A stretch of DNA of 64,000 bases from Meloidogyne chitwoodi (GCA_015183035.1 JACZZP010000010.1:1674001-1738000), one strand, 5' to 3'; positions 1 through 12,602 are shown, numbered from the stretch's first letter. The notes: generated by a model not told the origin, from the letters alone. Numbers and translations: made by a program.

Positions 1-1384
1 AAAGAAATTTCTCTAGATATTATTCCTCGTGTTATTGATATTGCTGTTGATGAATTTGCAATTTTTTCTGGAAAATATAAAGATGCAGCAATTGCTTATA
101 AGGGAAAACATTTTGAAGATCGTTCTCTTTTTCAACATTATACTGCTACAATTGTATATTATAATTTTATATTATTGATGTTTTATATATAATTATTTCA
201 AAATCTACAGATTGCAATTTCCAATAATTTGGATATTTGTCTCAACTCTACAGATAAACTTGAAAAAAATATTCGATTAACAATGGAATCCAATGGAAGT
301 GGTACATCTCCGACTGAACAATCTTTGCAAGATCAAAATGGTTCTTCTACAGCCCGTTCTGCTGCCGGAGGTTTTTCTGTTGTTAATCGACAAGAATTAA
401 TTGACAAAATGGAACAATTAAAAAAGAAATTTGATGTTGGCATACAATTTACGTGAGTTTGAGAAAATAAAGGAATTTATCTTTTTTAATTATGTATTTC
501 TTTAATATTAGAATATCTGCTCTATTGGAGGAAGTACTCGAAGATATTATTAAACATATGGAGCAATTAATGACACGCAGTTGGCTGATGGGATCTAATG
601 ATTTGGAGACAATTTGTATTACAATTGCTGATTATTTTAACGATTATAAACATTTACGTGGTCATATTAGAAGTATGTTAATGAGAGAAATACTTTTTAA
701 ACTTATTGCTGAGTTTATGATTGGAATTGATGTTCGGTTAGTTTTTTATTTTTTAATGAGATATAAATTAGAGCCTTTGATTTTTATAAAATTATTTAGT
801 CGTCTAACTTTCAACAAATATGAAGAACGACATTTGGCTGTTGAACGTCTCAAAACTGATGCTAAGCATATTCAACAACTTTTTTCTAAATTTTTTGACG
901 ATCCAGAATTTCAGGTATTGCAGAAAGAATATTTTGTTTTAAATTTTATTTATTTAGATGCCTGCTATTGTTAATATTCTTCTGGCTATTGGAGAAGTTT
1001 TGGATTTGCGAGATAAAACTCTTCTGGGCCTTGAAGCCTCAACACTTGTTAGAAAATATCCAGACATTCCTGTTGAGTATCTAACTTCATTAATACAAAT
1101 CCGAGAAGATATTGGACGAGCAGAAGCTAAGTAAAAATAATTTTATATCAATTAATTTGAGATTATTGAAATTAATTTTTAGAAATATTGCTGAAGAAGC
1201 GGTAAATAATGCCCGTTATCACCCAAAAGGGGATCAGGATGCTCAAAAACTCTTTCAAATGTCAAAGCCTGGTTTAGCTTCTAAAACTGGTCGAGCATTA
1301 CCAGCTCTTGAATCTACAATGCATAATATGTTTGCAACAATTATGACAACTACAAAAGGTGGATTGCAAAGTAATAGCAAGTAA
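1..1384 (+). CDS. EXOC3: Exocyst complex component Sec6/EXOC3, C-terminal part (5' end outside window)
   Basis: Sec6 is a subunit of the exocyst, the octameric complex that tethers secretory vesicles to the plasma membrane. Exons at 1-153, 211-452, 512-about 736 and onward to the stop TAA at 1382-1384 join in one frame. The run TRSWLMGSNDLETICITI, then DYFNDY, then a YEERHLAVERLK segment and TLVRKYPDIPVEYL, follows the Sec6 C-terminal helical bundle in order. Family members elsewhere have 'TRKWLLGSN..ETIC', 'DYFNDF' and 'LVSKYPDI' at these places. An insert of about 30 residues rich in Ser, Gly and Gln (about 283-390) looks like a disordered loop special to this lineage. The first base is already in frame and open, so the gene continues upstream of the window. 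The next gene on the same strand starts 860 bp downstream. Confidence 0.9.
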
Positions 1385-2243
1385 ATTAATTTTGATTATT
1401 GTTTTGATAATATTTTTAACTATAAAAATATTACATTGTTTAATTTGTGCTTTATGACACACTACAAATTATGTGACACACTATTTGTATTTTTTCTTTT
1501 TTAATGATTTAATTTATATATAAAATTTCATCATACCCCCAATCAGTCAGTCCATTTAATATTGCCTATTTGTTGATAAAATTGTATAATATTATTATTG
1601 TAATTAAAGAAAGAAGAAAGTTTAAATTTTGGGGGAATTCCTTTATCATTTAATATTTTCGTTCTCTCCATTTAAATTTATATTTTAAATTAACAAGAAA
1701 TGGAACTTTTATTTTCTTCCTTTTTTCTGTTTAATTATACATATAATTATAAAACTTTGAACTTTTTACCTTTATATATTTTCTTTAGCTGATTTATTTA
1801 CGATCATAATTTTGTTGATATTTTGGACATTATATTAAATATAAAAGAGTATTTCCCTTTCTACAAAAAATAATTTTCGACAGCAATTGAAAATATTGAA
1901 AGGGGCCAAAAATGAATTACTAAAATTAAAAAAATATATTTTTATAAAATTAATAATTCAGCTGACTACTTAAAGTTTTATCACATGTTTATTTCTAAAA
2001 TAATTTTTAAATATATATAATTAATTTATAGTTTATATAAATACAAATATCAACTTATACATTGTTTGTGTTTTTTTATAGAGAACAAAAATTATAATAA
2101 ATTTTATATTCTTTTTTTTTTTAATTAAATTTTATTAAATGATTTTTAATCTTTTAATCATTACTTTTGTATAAAATTATATTAATTGATAAATAATTTT
2201 TAATAATTTATTTAAGAATAATTTTTTAATTTATTTCTTATTT
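1385..2243. other. Intergenic, very AT-rich
   Basis: This stretch holds the sec6 3' UTR and the promoter region of the next gene. Only short poly-A and poly-T runs are visible; no ORF or structured element was found. Confidence 0.6.
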
Positions 2244-3935
2244 ATGGAACAGAGGAATTCTAACTTGAATTACTTCAATGAAAATCAACAAGAAGAAGAA
2301 CCATCTAGGTACCTAATATTTTTAAATAAATATTAAAAATTATAATTAATAGAACTGTTTAATACCACTTTTTAGTGAAATAAAAATAAAATATTAATAT
2401 TTTTTAGTTCTATAAATTTGGAAGTTGATCTCTCTCAAAGATATGTTGAAAATATTCCTCTTACTCCATTTATTGGAGAGAGTGCTCCTTATAGAGAATA
2501 TGAAAGAATTGTTGCTTTAAATTTGTCAGCTAACCGTTTTATTCATTTTCCGTCGTTTATATGTCAATTTAAAAATTTGAGCAGGTTTTTTTTAATTATA
2601 TTAAATTTTTTTTAATATACAACTTTCTTCCCTATACTAGATAAGTAATTATTAAGACATAATTTAATATTTTACAGTTTTTAAATATATTTTAATTTTT
2701 TTAAGGTTAGATATTTCTAATAATCAATTGGCCTTCCTTCCAAAAGAATTTTCTTCCTTACAACGGTTAACTCAACTTAGTCTTCGTAATAATTTACTTG
2801 AATGTTTACCTTTTGAATTTCAACAATTAGAATTATTAGAAGAATTAAATCTTTCTGGAAATTTATTAGAACAATTTCCTTTTGAATTATTACAATTAAA
2901 ACAACTAAAAATGCTTTATTTAGGTGCTAATTCTATTACAAATATTCCAGCTGCAATTGCAAAATTAAAAAAGTTTTTAATTTTATTTTTTTAATAATTA
3001 TTTTTTTTAAGTCTCAAAGTTTTATATATTGGTGGAAATCGTTTAATTTCAATTCCTGATTCAATTGGTGCTCTTTTAGAATTAACTTGTTTAGGTTTGG
3101 CTGATAATCGTTTGGAAAGTATTCCTGCAAGTATAGCAAATTTATATAAATTAAGAACTTTATTTTTACATAATAATCGAATAAAGGTATATTAATTAAA
3201 TTTTTAAAAAAATTTTAAATATTTATTTTTAAGGTTTTACCTCCAGGCATTGCTCGTCTTAAAAATTTAGAACAATTAAGTCTTCGAAATAATCCTTTAG
3301 TTACTGATTTTGTTAATGAAATTTTATTAGAACCACCAACATTAAAAGAATTAGCAGCCAGAATTGTTAAAATTCGTTGTTCAATAAATACATATAAAAA
3401 CTTGATTCCTTCTGAATTGGTTAATTATTTAAATACTGGTAATAAATATTTTTATAATTATTAAATATTATTAAGTGGGGATATTTCTTGTTATTTTAGG
3501 TAGTCCTAAAAATATATTTTTTTATTCAGAAATTTCTTTACCTTATTTAATAGATAGGTAAAGGAGAAATAAACAAAAATATTTTTTTGTAATCCAAAAA
3601 AGAATATTTCATTTTTAATTAATTAATTTTATAGCCAATCAATGTGTAAATCCAAAATGTAAAGGTGTTTATTTTGAATCTTGCTCTGAACTTGTTAAAT
3701 TTGTTGATTTTTGTGGAAAATATCGAGTACCTTTACTTCATTATCTTTGGTTTATTTTTTTAATTTTATAATAATTATTTTTTAAATTAAATAAATTAGT
3801 TCCTCCAAATGTTCAACAATTGAACCAGCATATGCTTATACTTCTTCTTCCTCTTCTTCTGAATCTGATGATGATCAACGACCAATGTCATCTTCATATG
3901 TTAAAGAAAAGATGAAAAAAGTATTGTTAGGATAA
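2244..3935 (+). CDS. LRRC58: Leucine-rich repeat protein, LRRC58 family
   Basis: Eight or so exons give a protein of about 380 residues. A short acidic start (ATG at 2244) is followed by seven or more leucine-rich repeats of the pattern LxxLxLxxNxLxxLP (for example LTQLSLRNNLLECLP and LYLGANSITNIP) between about 2500 and 3330. After the repeats comes a conserved C-terminal block: CVNPKCKGVYFES, then VKFVDFCGKYRVPLLHYL, then a Cys pair (about 3640-3815). This block identifies LRRC58 rather than a generic LRR protein, because vertebrate LRRC58 has the same 'NPKC.GVYF...KFVDFCGKYR.PL.HYLC' ending. The tail is Ser- and Asp-rich and stops at 3933. No signal peptide or membrane segment is visible, so the protein is intracellular. 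The paired cysteines suggest a small metal-binding or disulfide module. Its exact role in nematodes is not deducible here. Confidence 0.88.
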
Positions 3936-4299
3936 TATTAAAATTATTTTTTAGATGATTTTGGTTAAGGTTTGTATTTTTAAGATATTTTTATTAAGTA
4001 TTTTTATATTTTTTATGGAAGTAAGATGAATTTTTGAAGGTATTCTTTGTATTTCTAAAATATTGATCATCCTCGGAAATTTCCCTTAAACTTTTCGGAT
4101 TTGATAGTTTAAAACTTAATCCAATTTATATAATTTATTTTCAAATATATTAAAATTTTTTTTAAATATTTTGAGGTGAATACAGCATAATTGATGTCTA
4201 TATTCAAGGAGACTTGAATGAACATCATGCAAAACCCGTAAAATAAAACTTTCAAAAGAATTTCCTTTACTCTTTCCACTGAAGAATGATTTCAATCGA

Positions 4300-4519
4300 A
4301 TGAAAGATTGCAGCTCCAAGGCACATATATAATTTGGCCTCCATTCCCCTTCTCTGTAGCTTTAGATGATCCTTTAGAGAACCCTCTTTTGCCAAATCCA
4401 TGACTATCATAAGCGGTTCTTGTCCAACAGTTACGACTGTGAATAAAATAATAAAATATTATTGGATTAAGCAATTACCAAGGTCTTACCATGGAAAATG
4501 ATGACATTTGGAAGCTTGC
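4300..4519 (-). pseudogene. Fer/Fes-type tyrosine kinase fragment (left copy)
   Basis: Read on the minus strand, an exon end coding for LPNVIIFH is followed by an intron (gtaaga...ttcacag) and an exon coding for TVGQEPLMIVMDLAKEGSLK and then KLYMCLGAA. This is the hinge and alphaD-alphaE part of a tyrosine kinase catalytic domain. It matches the kinase gene at 34.6-36.1 kb, including the position of the intron. After the LGAA codons the sequence loses similarity and soon meets a stop, so only about 65 kinase residues remain. There are no ATP-binding or catalytic-loop motifs, so it cannot encode a kinase. Confidence 0.85.
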
Positions 4520-4700
4520 AATCCAATAATATTTTATTATTTTATTCACAGTCGTAACTGTTGGACAAGAACCGCTTATGATAGTCATGGATTTGGCAAA
4601 AGAGGGTTCTCTAAAGGATCATCTAAAGCTACAGAGAAGGGGAATGGAGGCCAAATTATATATGTGCCTTGGAGCTGCAATCTTTCATTCGATTGAAATC
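4520..4700 (+). pseudogene. Fer/Fes-type tyrosine kinase fragment (mirrored right copy)
   Basis: This is the mirror image of the left fragment. It begins inside the intron (aatccaataat...) and carries only the second exon: VGQEPLMIVMDL through CLGAA, about 4555-4680. A TAA follows about 18 codons after the similarity ends. The upstream exon is missing, which shows that this is the derived copy of the inverted duplication. Confidence 0.83.
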
Positions 4701-4978
4701 ATTCTTCAGTGGAAAGAGTAAAGGAAATTCTTTTGAAAGTTTTATTTTACGGGTTTTGCATGATGTTCATTCAAGTCTCCTTGAATATAGACATCAATTA
4801 TGCTGTATTCACCTCAAAATATTTAAAAAAAATTTTAATATATTTGAAAATAAATTATATAAATTGGATTAAGCTATAAAATATCAAGTCCGAAAAGTTT
4901 AAGGGAAATTTCCGAGGATGATCAATATTTTAGAAATACAAATAATACCTTCAAAATTATCTTACTTCCATAAAAAAA

Positions 4979-5567
4979 TTCATTTCACTTACATTTTTAA
5001 TTTTTTTCCTCTGTCATTTTTTTAATAAAAACGTTAAAAATGTCAGTATCCTATATTTTTTACACATAAATCGAGTAGGAGATGATTCAAATACGCATAA
5101 ACAATAAATATATACCTTAAAATTTCTTTAAAAAATTCTCTTAGACAAATAATATCTCATCTGAAGAGTTTATTAAGCTTATTGTTAGTATATTAAAATA
5201 AACAAGTTTAAATAATATTGTTAAAGTTATAATTATTTTAAATGTTACCAACATTAAAAATTTTAATTTTTTATTGTCTAAATTTTGATATAAATTTAAA
5301 TCTAAAGCTTATTTTGTAAGTAATTGTTAACACTAAAACCAATCGAAAAATATTGGAATAAATTTAAATATAATATATAAAAATATTAACGAATACTATG
5401 TATGAACTTTTGTAAGTATAAATTAATTAAAAAATGTTAATTATTTGTTAAAATAAAATTAAATTTTTCAACTATAAAAGCAAATGTTTTTACTCATTTA
5501 AAACTTAAAAATATTATCTTCGTCAAACAACAATCTTAATAAAACATTTTTCACAACCTAAACGTCG
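4979..5567. other. Intergenic, AT-rich
   Basis: No ORF, RNA gene or repeat stands out. The region contains the likely promoter and 5' UTR of the gene starting at 5568. Confidence 0.5.
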
Positions 5568-7509
5568 ATGAGCTTCTCAATTACTTCAATATCTCTAATA
5601 ATAATAAATGTTTTGGCTCTACAATTTGGCAATATCAAAGCTAAATCAGGAACAGTCGGACTTGGAGATTACAATCTGAAAGATGATGGCAAAGTTGAGT
5701 TTCTTCATCAGCCTAAAATTGTTGATAATGATGACAATTTGGAGACATATAAATCTTCTTATGGTGAAAAGGCTTGCAATATTTACTTTAATGGAGAAGG
5801 AAATATGTAAATGTTTTTTTATTAAATTTAAAATTTTTATAAAATATTTTCAGTGTTCTTCGTTATAGCCATAATGAATTTAAAGAAGGAAAGAGTTGCA
5901 CAGTTGATTTACTTACTAATCAAAAGGATACTATCAATTTTGATGTTGGAATGTTCAAAATTGAAGATAATGATAAATTTGACAATTGTTTATATAAAAT
6001 CAACACTTCTTCTTCTTTTGTCTATAACAAGTAAGAAAAGAAGATTTTTGAAAAATCATTTTAAAAAATAATAATTTTACTTTTTCAGTCTGCCGTTCAT
6101 GTATCGTTTAACTCAAGAAGAATTTAATGGGTTAGATTTGGATTCACATGAAAATATTACAAAATGTAATGATGAGGATTGTACAGATATAAGATGTAAA
6201 CAAAATGAAATTGTTTGGAATTTGGGTGAAGATAAAACTTTTTTTGTTTCTATCAATTATGGGTTGGATAAAGGTAATAAATAAATTAATTTTTTTTTAA
6301 ATTAAAATTTTAGTTGTAAACTACACTAAAAAATATAATGAATTGGAAGATGAATTTAATTTGCCTATAACTATCAAAAATTTGGATAAAAATATTACAA
6401 CAAAATGTCAACAACCTGAAAAAAATAATTGGGAAATTGAAAGTAATAATCCTGATATTGAAAAGAAATATTTATTGGTTTTTCATTTGTTACCTCAAAG
6501 CACTGGAAGATTAAATAATAATATAGACAAAGAAGAATGTAAAGAATTTGTTTTTATTTTTGTAAGTTTTTTTAATAATTTTATTTTTTCTGTACAACTC
6601 CAATGTGTCCTTTCCTCTCTTTCCTCGATATGGTCAAGTGGGTCATATGAAATTGAAAATAAACAAAAACATAATTGTTTAGTATTTTAAATATATTGTC
6701 TGACGTCCATTTTAAAGGCATTAAAAAAATACTTTATTAAATATTAATTTTTTTAGAATAAAGCAAACTATACATTGATTGAGAAAGAAGAACCACCTTC
6801 AACACTTCCATCACTACAAACCGATGAAATAATTACAAAACCACCGATCATCACTTCTACTAAAATACTAAAAACTACAAAAATGACAACAAAAGCTCCT
6901 CCAATAAAAAAAGAAGAAAAAAGTGGTGGTTTAATATTGATAATTATAATAATTAGTATAATTGTTGTTATTATTGTTGTTGGGGGTGGTGTTGGATATT
7001 TCTTTGTTTATAAAAAAATGTATGGAAAGAAGGATGGAGAAGGTGATAAAGAAAAGGGAGGAAAAGATAAAAAAGAAGGAGGTGAAGATGAGAAAAAAGC
7101 TGATGATGCTGCTAATCCTGAAATGGCTGGATTAAAAACAGAAATTAAAAAGGATGAAAAAAAGGATAAAAAAGGCAAAAAAGGTAAAAAAGAAAAGAAG
7201 GGTAAAGAAAAGGAAGGTGAAGAAGAAAAGAAGAAGAGTGGAGAAGAAAAAGAAGATAAAGAAAAGAGCGAAGAAAATACAAAAGAAAAAACAGAAGAAA
7301 AGACTGAAGAGAAAACAGAAGAACTTCTAAAAGAGAAAAAGAAAGATGGAAAACCTGAAGAAAAAAATTCTGTAAAATCTGAGTTATCAGGAAAGTCTTC
7401 AAAGATAGAATCATCTCTTGTAGGAAAAGAATCTCCAATATCACCTTCTTTGGCTGACTCTCCAATTATTGAAAAGAAAGAAACTACTGATATCTATGCA
7501 GAAACTTAG
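5568..7509 (+). CDS. Predicted secreted/type I membrane protein with Lys/Glu-rich cytoplasmic tail, unknown family
   Basis: I do not recognise the family. Five exons join cleanly (for example AAT AT|gtaaat...ttcag|T GTT at 5804/5853 and AA|gtaag...cag|T CTG near 6030/6090) to give about 500 residues. Residues 1-25 form a signal peptide (hydrophobic ITSISLIIINVLALQF). The ectodomain of about 270 residues contains scattered cysteines (CTVD, NCLY, KCND, DCTD, RCKQ) and possible N-glycosylation sites. A Thr/Pro-rich stalk leads to one strong membrane segment of Ile and Val (about 6935-6995). The tail of about 165 residues is almost entirely Lys, Glu, Gly and Asp (7020-7360) and then Ser-rich. The architecture suggests a surface or secretory-pathway protein whose tail binds through charge; that is inference only. 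Confidence 0.75.
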
Positions 7510-8321
7510 AGGAGAAAAAGAAGAAAGTAAATAAATAAATAAAATTATGAGAAGATAAATAATAAATAAATATATTTATTTTTAATTATTTCCTAATATA
7601 TATTTTGTTATTACTTGTCTAAAAATAAATAAATACTCTAATTAAAAAGCCCTAATGAGATGTTTTTAAGGATATCCTCCTTTGATTATTTTAGTATTAG
7701 AGTATTTATAATATTATTTGTTAGGTATTATTATTGTAATTAATTAATTGTGATATAATGTTGGTAATATTGTTGTAATTATATATCTGTTAATTACCTC
7801 TGTTATTGTTATATATAAAGGATATGTAAATGTATGTTTTTAAAAAATAATTTTGATTTGAATAATCAAAAGTAAATTCAAACTTTTTATGACCCCCAAA
7901 AATTGTAAAAAGTTTCAAAGTTTAATAATAAAAAAGTATTAATTGTCAAATATTTATTTGTTGTCATTTAAAATGAATGTATAGGCAATTTCGTTAAATA
8001 TATAATAATAATAATAAAACATTTAAAGTGATATGGTCAAAAAAGTAATCAATGGATTGTAAAATTATTTAAAAATAAATATTTTATTTTTCAATTTTTA
8101 CCAATTTATTGATACCAATAAATTTAAAGAAAATGAAATTTTATTAAAAAATAAAATATTTAAAATTGGCACTCAATGGTAAATAAAGCAGAAAAATTTA
8201 ATAAGGAAAATTTTCTTAAATTCTTTTCGATATTTTCTAAAAAAAGTCAAAAAAGTTACAAACGTTCATCAATTCCTTTTTTAATTTTAAATTAATCCAA
8301 AAATTCCAAAAAGAGAGTCAT
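7510..8321. other. Intergenic between convergent genes
   Basis: This AT-rich region lies between two convergent genes. It contains several AATAAA-like poly(A) signals and a short (taa)n run near 8005. Nothing else was found. Confidence 0.5.
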
Positions 8322-9152
8322 TCATTTAAGACGTCCACAACCATTACAACGCTTACGACATGCGCAGAAAAAGAATGGTATAACAATCAATCCAAATGGT
8401 AAAGTACAAATTGAAAGAATTATGAGACAGATCAAACAACAAGCATCAACTTCGCTAACAAAAGAACCCTTTTTTAATTAAAAAAATATATTTTAAAAAA
8501 TTTTTTAAAGAAATACCAAACAAGCTGGACACGGATCTCCACCACGTATAACCCCAGCATTTGAAGTAACAACAGTAACATTAGTGCTAGTCTGTGGTGG
8601 TGGCGGTGGAGGTGGTGCTTGTTGATTGACTAAAAAAATAATTTTAAAAAATTTATTAAAAAAAAATACTTGTATAAATAACTTGAGGACCCTGAGATGG
8701 CGGATAAACATATTGCGGCGGTGGCTGAATTGGCATAGATGGTTGAACCGAAACTGGCATTGTAGTGGTTGGTGCATAGACAGGATAAGGTGGAACTTGT
8801 GGATAATTAAATGTGTCCTTCGAAAATAGTTTAAAAAAATTTTAAAATTTTTTGGTTAAAATTTTAAATGTAAATATTAAAAATATAATAATTTAAAATC
8901 TTTTAATAAATATATTTAAAAAAAAACAATTTAAATAATACTTATTTTAACATAAAATATTAAAAACTGTCAAAACCTGGTAAGGCGGTGGATCAGGATT
9001 AGATCCCTGTCCATTGGCACCCGTTTGTAAAGGCAATTGATTTTCACGATTAACCTAAAAATAATAAATAAGTAAAAATAAATAAAATATACTTGTGGAT
9101 ATGGTGGTGCTTCTTTACATGGAGGAGCTGAAGGAATAGGATTTTGATTCAT
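8322..9152 (-). CDS. BRI3: BRI3-like (brain protein I3) proline-rich membrane protein
   Basis: Five exons on the minus strand encode about 180 residues. The N-terminal two thirds is Pro-, Gln- and Tyr-rich, with several PPxY-type stretches (DPPPYQ, PPPQYVYPP) that are typical docking sites for WW-domain ubiquitin ligases. A poly-Pro run precedes VIRGGDPCPACLG. One hydrophobic segment (CLICLIILSICTLPFGLIVI) ends in a Cys-rich tail, CACRKRCNGCGRLK. The order CPxC, membrane segment with 'PFG', then RKRxCxxCG matches the BRI3 family of small lysosomal/endosomal membrane proteins. Start ATG is at 9150-9152 and stop at 8322-8324. The assignment rests on the C-terminal 65 residues; the proline-rich part is lineage-variable. 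Confidence 0.8.
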
Positions 9153-10067
9153 TTTTATTTAAAATAAATATCCAAATAAATAAAATTGATCTAAATTTAA
9201 AAGAATATAAAAATAAAAGAAAATAAAAAACAAATAAATTTTAAAAATAATAATTTAATTTTTAAAGAATATTTTTTAATTTCTTTTATTAAAAACAACA
9301 AACAAAAAAACAATTGTTTTAACAACAAATTTTGAGCAACAATTTAGTTGTTGAAATTCTTAAAGTAAAAGAAGATAACAAAAATAAAAAATAAATTTAA
9401 AAAGTGATGGAAAAGAAAAAATTAAAATAATTTAATTTTAAATTATTCAAAAAGGTTCTTGTGTGGAAGATAAAATCAACCAAATTTTAATTTTTTAGAC
9501 ACACATTTAAATGGTAAAAATGAATAATTTGTAAAATAATGATTTTAAATGTTAAAATAAAAAATATATTTGTAAATTTATTTTTCCTATATAAAAATTT
9601 CTTTTTTCTCATAAATATATGTAAGCTAGTAATGTCCCCATTTTTGTTTAGAATGATCAATCAAATACTTTTTTTATAAAAAATAGGGAAGAGAATTAAA
9701 TAAATAATATATAAACCCTCTGTGTGAATAACTAAAAAAGAATATATATATGCTAAAAAGAATGATATGATTCATATAATTTCCTTAACGTTATAAACAA
9801 AAAAAGGGAAAAATAAATATTATAATTAAAAACAGTTCGATTATATTTTTAATTCAGAAATTTTAAAATTCCTAAAAAAAATCTTTTTATTTCAAAAATA
9901 TATAAATTTTATAAACCTATAAAAAGGTTAATTCTATCCAAATCTTCCCAAACTATGAATAAAAGAATAAATTAAAAAAAATATTTTAATTTTTGATCTT
10001 TGCAATTCCATCACTATTAAAAGAAAGAGTAAAATGACTAAAAATAAAATAACAAAACTACTACTAT
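9153..10067. other. Intergenic, AT-rich
   Basis: This lies upstream of the BRI3-like gene and downstream of DNAJC11, both on the minus strand. No coding signal was found. Poly-A and poly-T tracts dominate. Confidence 0.5.
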
Positions 10068-12602
10068 TTATTGTTTATTTTCATTTTCCTGGGAAACTCT
10101 GTGTGCTTTCATCGGCAACATTAATGGTTGATCTTCCAAAACAGAGACAGAATGTAAATGTTCACCAAAACGATAAAGAACTTTTAACATTTTTGGTTCA
10201 CCTGGACAAGGGTCAAAAAAGCCAGGCATTTGGTCCTTAAAAATAATTAAAAATAAATTATAGAAAATAAATTTTGTGTGAATGTTTTGTAAAAAATTAA
10301 GAGATTTCAGTCCTTCGTACCTCCCTATAATTGCTTTTATTAAAATATATATTTAACCTTTCCCGTATAAATACGTAATTGAGAGTCATGTACAAATGCC
10401 TGTAATGGAATAGTAACATCAACAATTTTATCTCCAATTAAAGGATAAAGCTCTGAACAAGTCCTATCATTTTGCATTTGTCCATAAAGTCCCTGAACAA
10501 TTACAAGGCCATTTCGCAATTTCTCTTCTTTTTCTACTCTTTCCGCACTAGAACGCATTAATTCAATAGCCTTTTGTGCTTGTTCTTTTTTTACTTCAAT
10601 TAACTTTAAAAATGTAAATAAATAAAGTTTAATAAAATTAAAAGAAGAAATACCATTTCATCACCATTTAATTGATTACCAGTTAACAAATCCCAAAGGC
10701 TAGATATTTGCTTTTGAAATAATAACCTTGAAATATTTAAAAATACACAAGGTAATACTAGTCCATATAAACATGAAGTAATAATATCTTCTTGTTGTTC
10801 ACAAAGCATTAAACGAAATTCATAATTATTTAAACCAGTACGAATACTAAAACAAAAAATATTATTAATTAAATTATTAATAAAAATAACATCTTTTAAT
10901 ATTTTTTAAAAAATTTAAAAAAAAAAACAAACCGAAAACTCGCCTGTAGCATAAAGGAAGGAAAAGAAAAAAGTAAATGAAAACCAATTTTAGAATGTTT
11001 AGTGAGACGTTTTTCAATTAATAAAGAAGGCGTAAATTCACTAAGAGCGAGAACACAATTTGCTTTATAATGTAATTCATTTTGTGGATATCTTAAATGA
11101 TAAGTAAGTTGAAGTGAAGGTTGGATTGGAGAAATCTTTAAAATTAAAAAGAATATATATATTTAATTAAAATAATTTTTACTGTAAAATTGCAAGAAAA
11201 TTGTGGATGATCCAATTTATTTTGTACGTATGAAAGTATAAGGGATGGCTGCCTATTAATACCGAGATTAAGTGCTATTATTCCTTGATTTCCACCGCCG
11301 AGAGGAAATCCAATAACTAAAGAATATGTTTTAGTTTAGAAAAAATTTAAAATAAAAACATGGAATTAAAATAAATTCAAAATTGCCACGAATAGAATTA
11401 TATTGAATAGTTGGTTGTAAAACAAAAGAAGATCCTGAAAGCCAAGAAATCAATTTATTATCGGTTTGAGGCATAGTTAAAGCAATTTTTGTAGATGTAT
11501 TGATAAAAGTTGGGCCAAGAGCTAAAGAACTCTAAATTAAAAAACAAATATTTTAGTAAAAGCTTAACAAATAAACAAAAAATTAACTTATAAAAGTCAG
11601 CCAATTTTATTAATTTTTACTTGTAATTGAGTGTATGAAGATGCTGCCCAATTATAAGAAGTCTTCAAATGACCAGTACCTAATCCTTTTTCATTAAATC
11701 TAACTTGACCAGAAAGTCCAAGACGATTTGTGGAACCAATTGCACAACTTGCATCTTGATCCAATTTCATTCCGAGTAAAGTGAAGCTTTTTATTAGTAA
11801 ATTTATTAGTAATTTTAAGAGAAATTAATCAATTAAATTTTGTTAAACTTTCTAGGCAAATTTATAAAAATGAGTTTGTTTAACAAATTTAAGTAAAAAA
11901 TTATTTAAATAATTTTAAAACCTTTCATTTTCTTCATAATCATTCTTGCGTCTAAACATTCCCGATATTGATGAATAAACAACAAAACTTGTGCTAGGCT
12001 TTACTCTTTGAAGCATAATTTCATTATCTTTAAGCCGACAAAGAAAATCATATTCACGTCTAATATTTTCTGGATTTGTTGAGCGGTTAACTAGCTTCCA
12101 TCCCTAAAATTAAATATCGGCGTTTTAAAATAATTTTTTTTGTAAAACTTCCAAATCTATTCCTTTAATACCAAGTGTATCATAAATTGAACGTAGCTTT
12201 GGATCAGTCAAAACTATTTGTAAATTTAAATTAATTTAAAAAAAATAAAAAACCTTCTTGTGCTCTTTTCATAGTAACAAAAATTTTAGTAGCTTCTTGC
12301 CTGTTTATCTCATCCATATGCCTGTCAGGATGAAAAAGAAGACAACGTTGTTTAAATGCTTTGTTAATGTCATCAATTGTAGCCTGAAAAAAAATTATTT
12401 AAAAATATTATGCTTAAAATATTAAAATTCTTTTTTTAAAATAAATTTAACAAAAAATTTAAATTATTTACAAAAAACAAACATCTTTTGGAACATTTAA
12501 AATTGAATAAAAATCTACACCATTTTCATCAAATTTGTTTGAATCATTTACTTCATCGTTCCAATCTTGAAATGGCGATGTTTCTTCTTCAAATATTGAC
12601 AT
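10068..12602 (-). CDS. DNAJC11: DnaJ homolog subfamily C member 11 (mitochondrial J-protein)
   Basis: DNAJC11 is a J-domain protein that associates with the mitochondrial MICOS/outer-membrane contact machinery and helps to maintain cristae. The ATG at 12600-12602 begins [11 protein letters not shown]. The J domain follows: [11 protein letters not shown], then the HPD motif in [12 protein letters not shown], then [15 protein letters not shown], and then IKGIDLEGW. The rest (about 450 residues over roughly eight exons) is the long DNAJC11 beta-rich region with its characteristic C-terminal domain, ending [17 protein letters not shown] and a short tail. The stop is at 10068-10070. The total of about 560 residues agrees with the family. 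The HPD is intact, so the protein should stimulate Hsp70. The upstream region is shared with ORC2 and contains the palindrome at 12751-13090. Confidence 0.9.

Larger units (their letters stand above)
4010..4978. repeat. Large inverted repeat (two arms of about 460 bp, 51-bp spacer) derived from a tyrosine-kinase gene
   Basis: Left arm about 4010-4468, spacer 4469-4519, right arm 4520-about 4978. Across most of the length mirrored positions sum to 8988 (4081 pairs with 4907, 4468 with 4520), so there are no indels over at least 390 bp per arm and only scattered mismatches; small indels appear near the outer ends. Left arm plus spacer is a continuous minus-strand kinase segment (exon, 50-bp intron, exon). 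The right arm is a mirrored copy that starts inside that intron. An RNA crossing both arms would fold into a hairpin of more than 400 bp. Confidence 0.93.

Noticed and set aside
4292..4696. Open frames NPIIFYYFIHSRNCWTRTAY on both strands of the 4.5-kb inverted repeat
   Set aside because: They use the wrong frame of the kinase exon and read through its intron; the correct frame gives VGQEPLMIVMDL.
7145..7465. 106-residue minus-strand frame opposite the Lys/Glu tail
   Set aside because: The reverse of AAG/GAA codons always gives Leu/Phe/Ser-rich open frames; no independent evidence.
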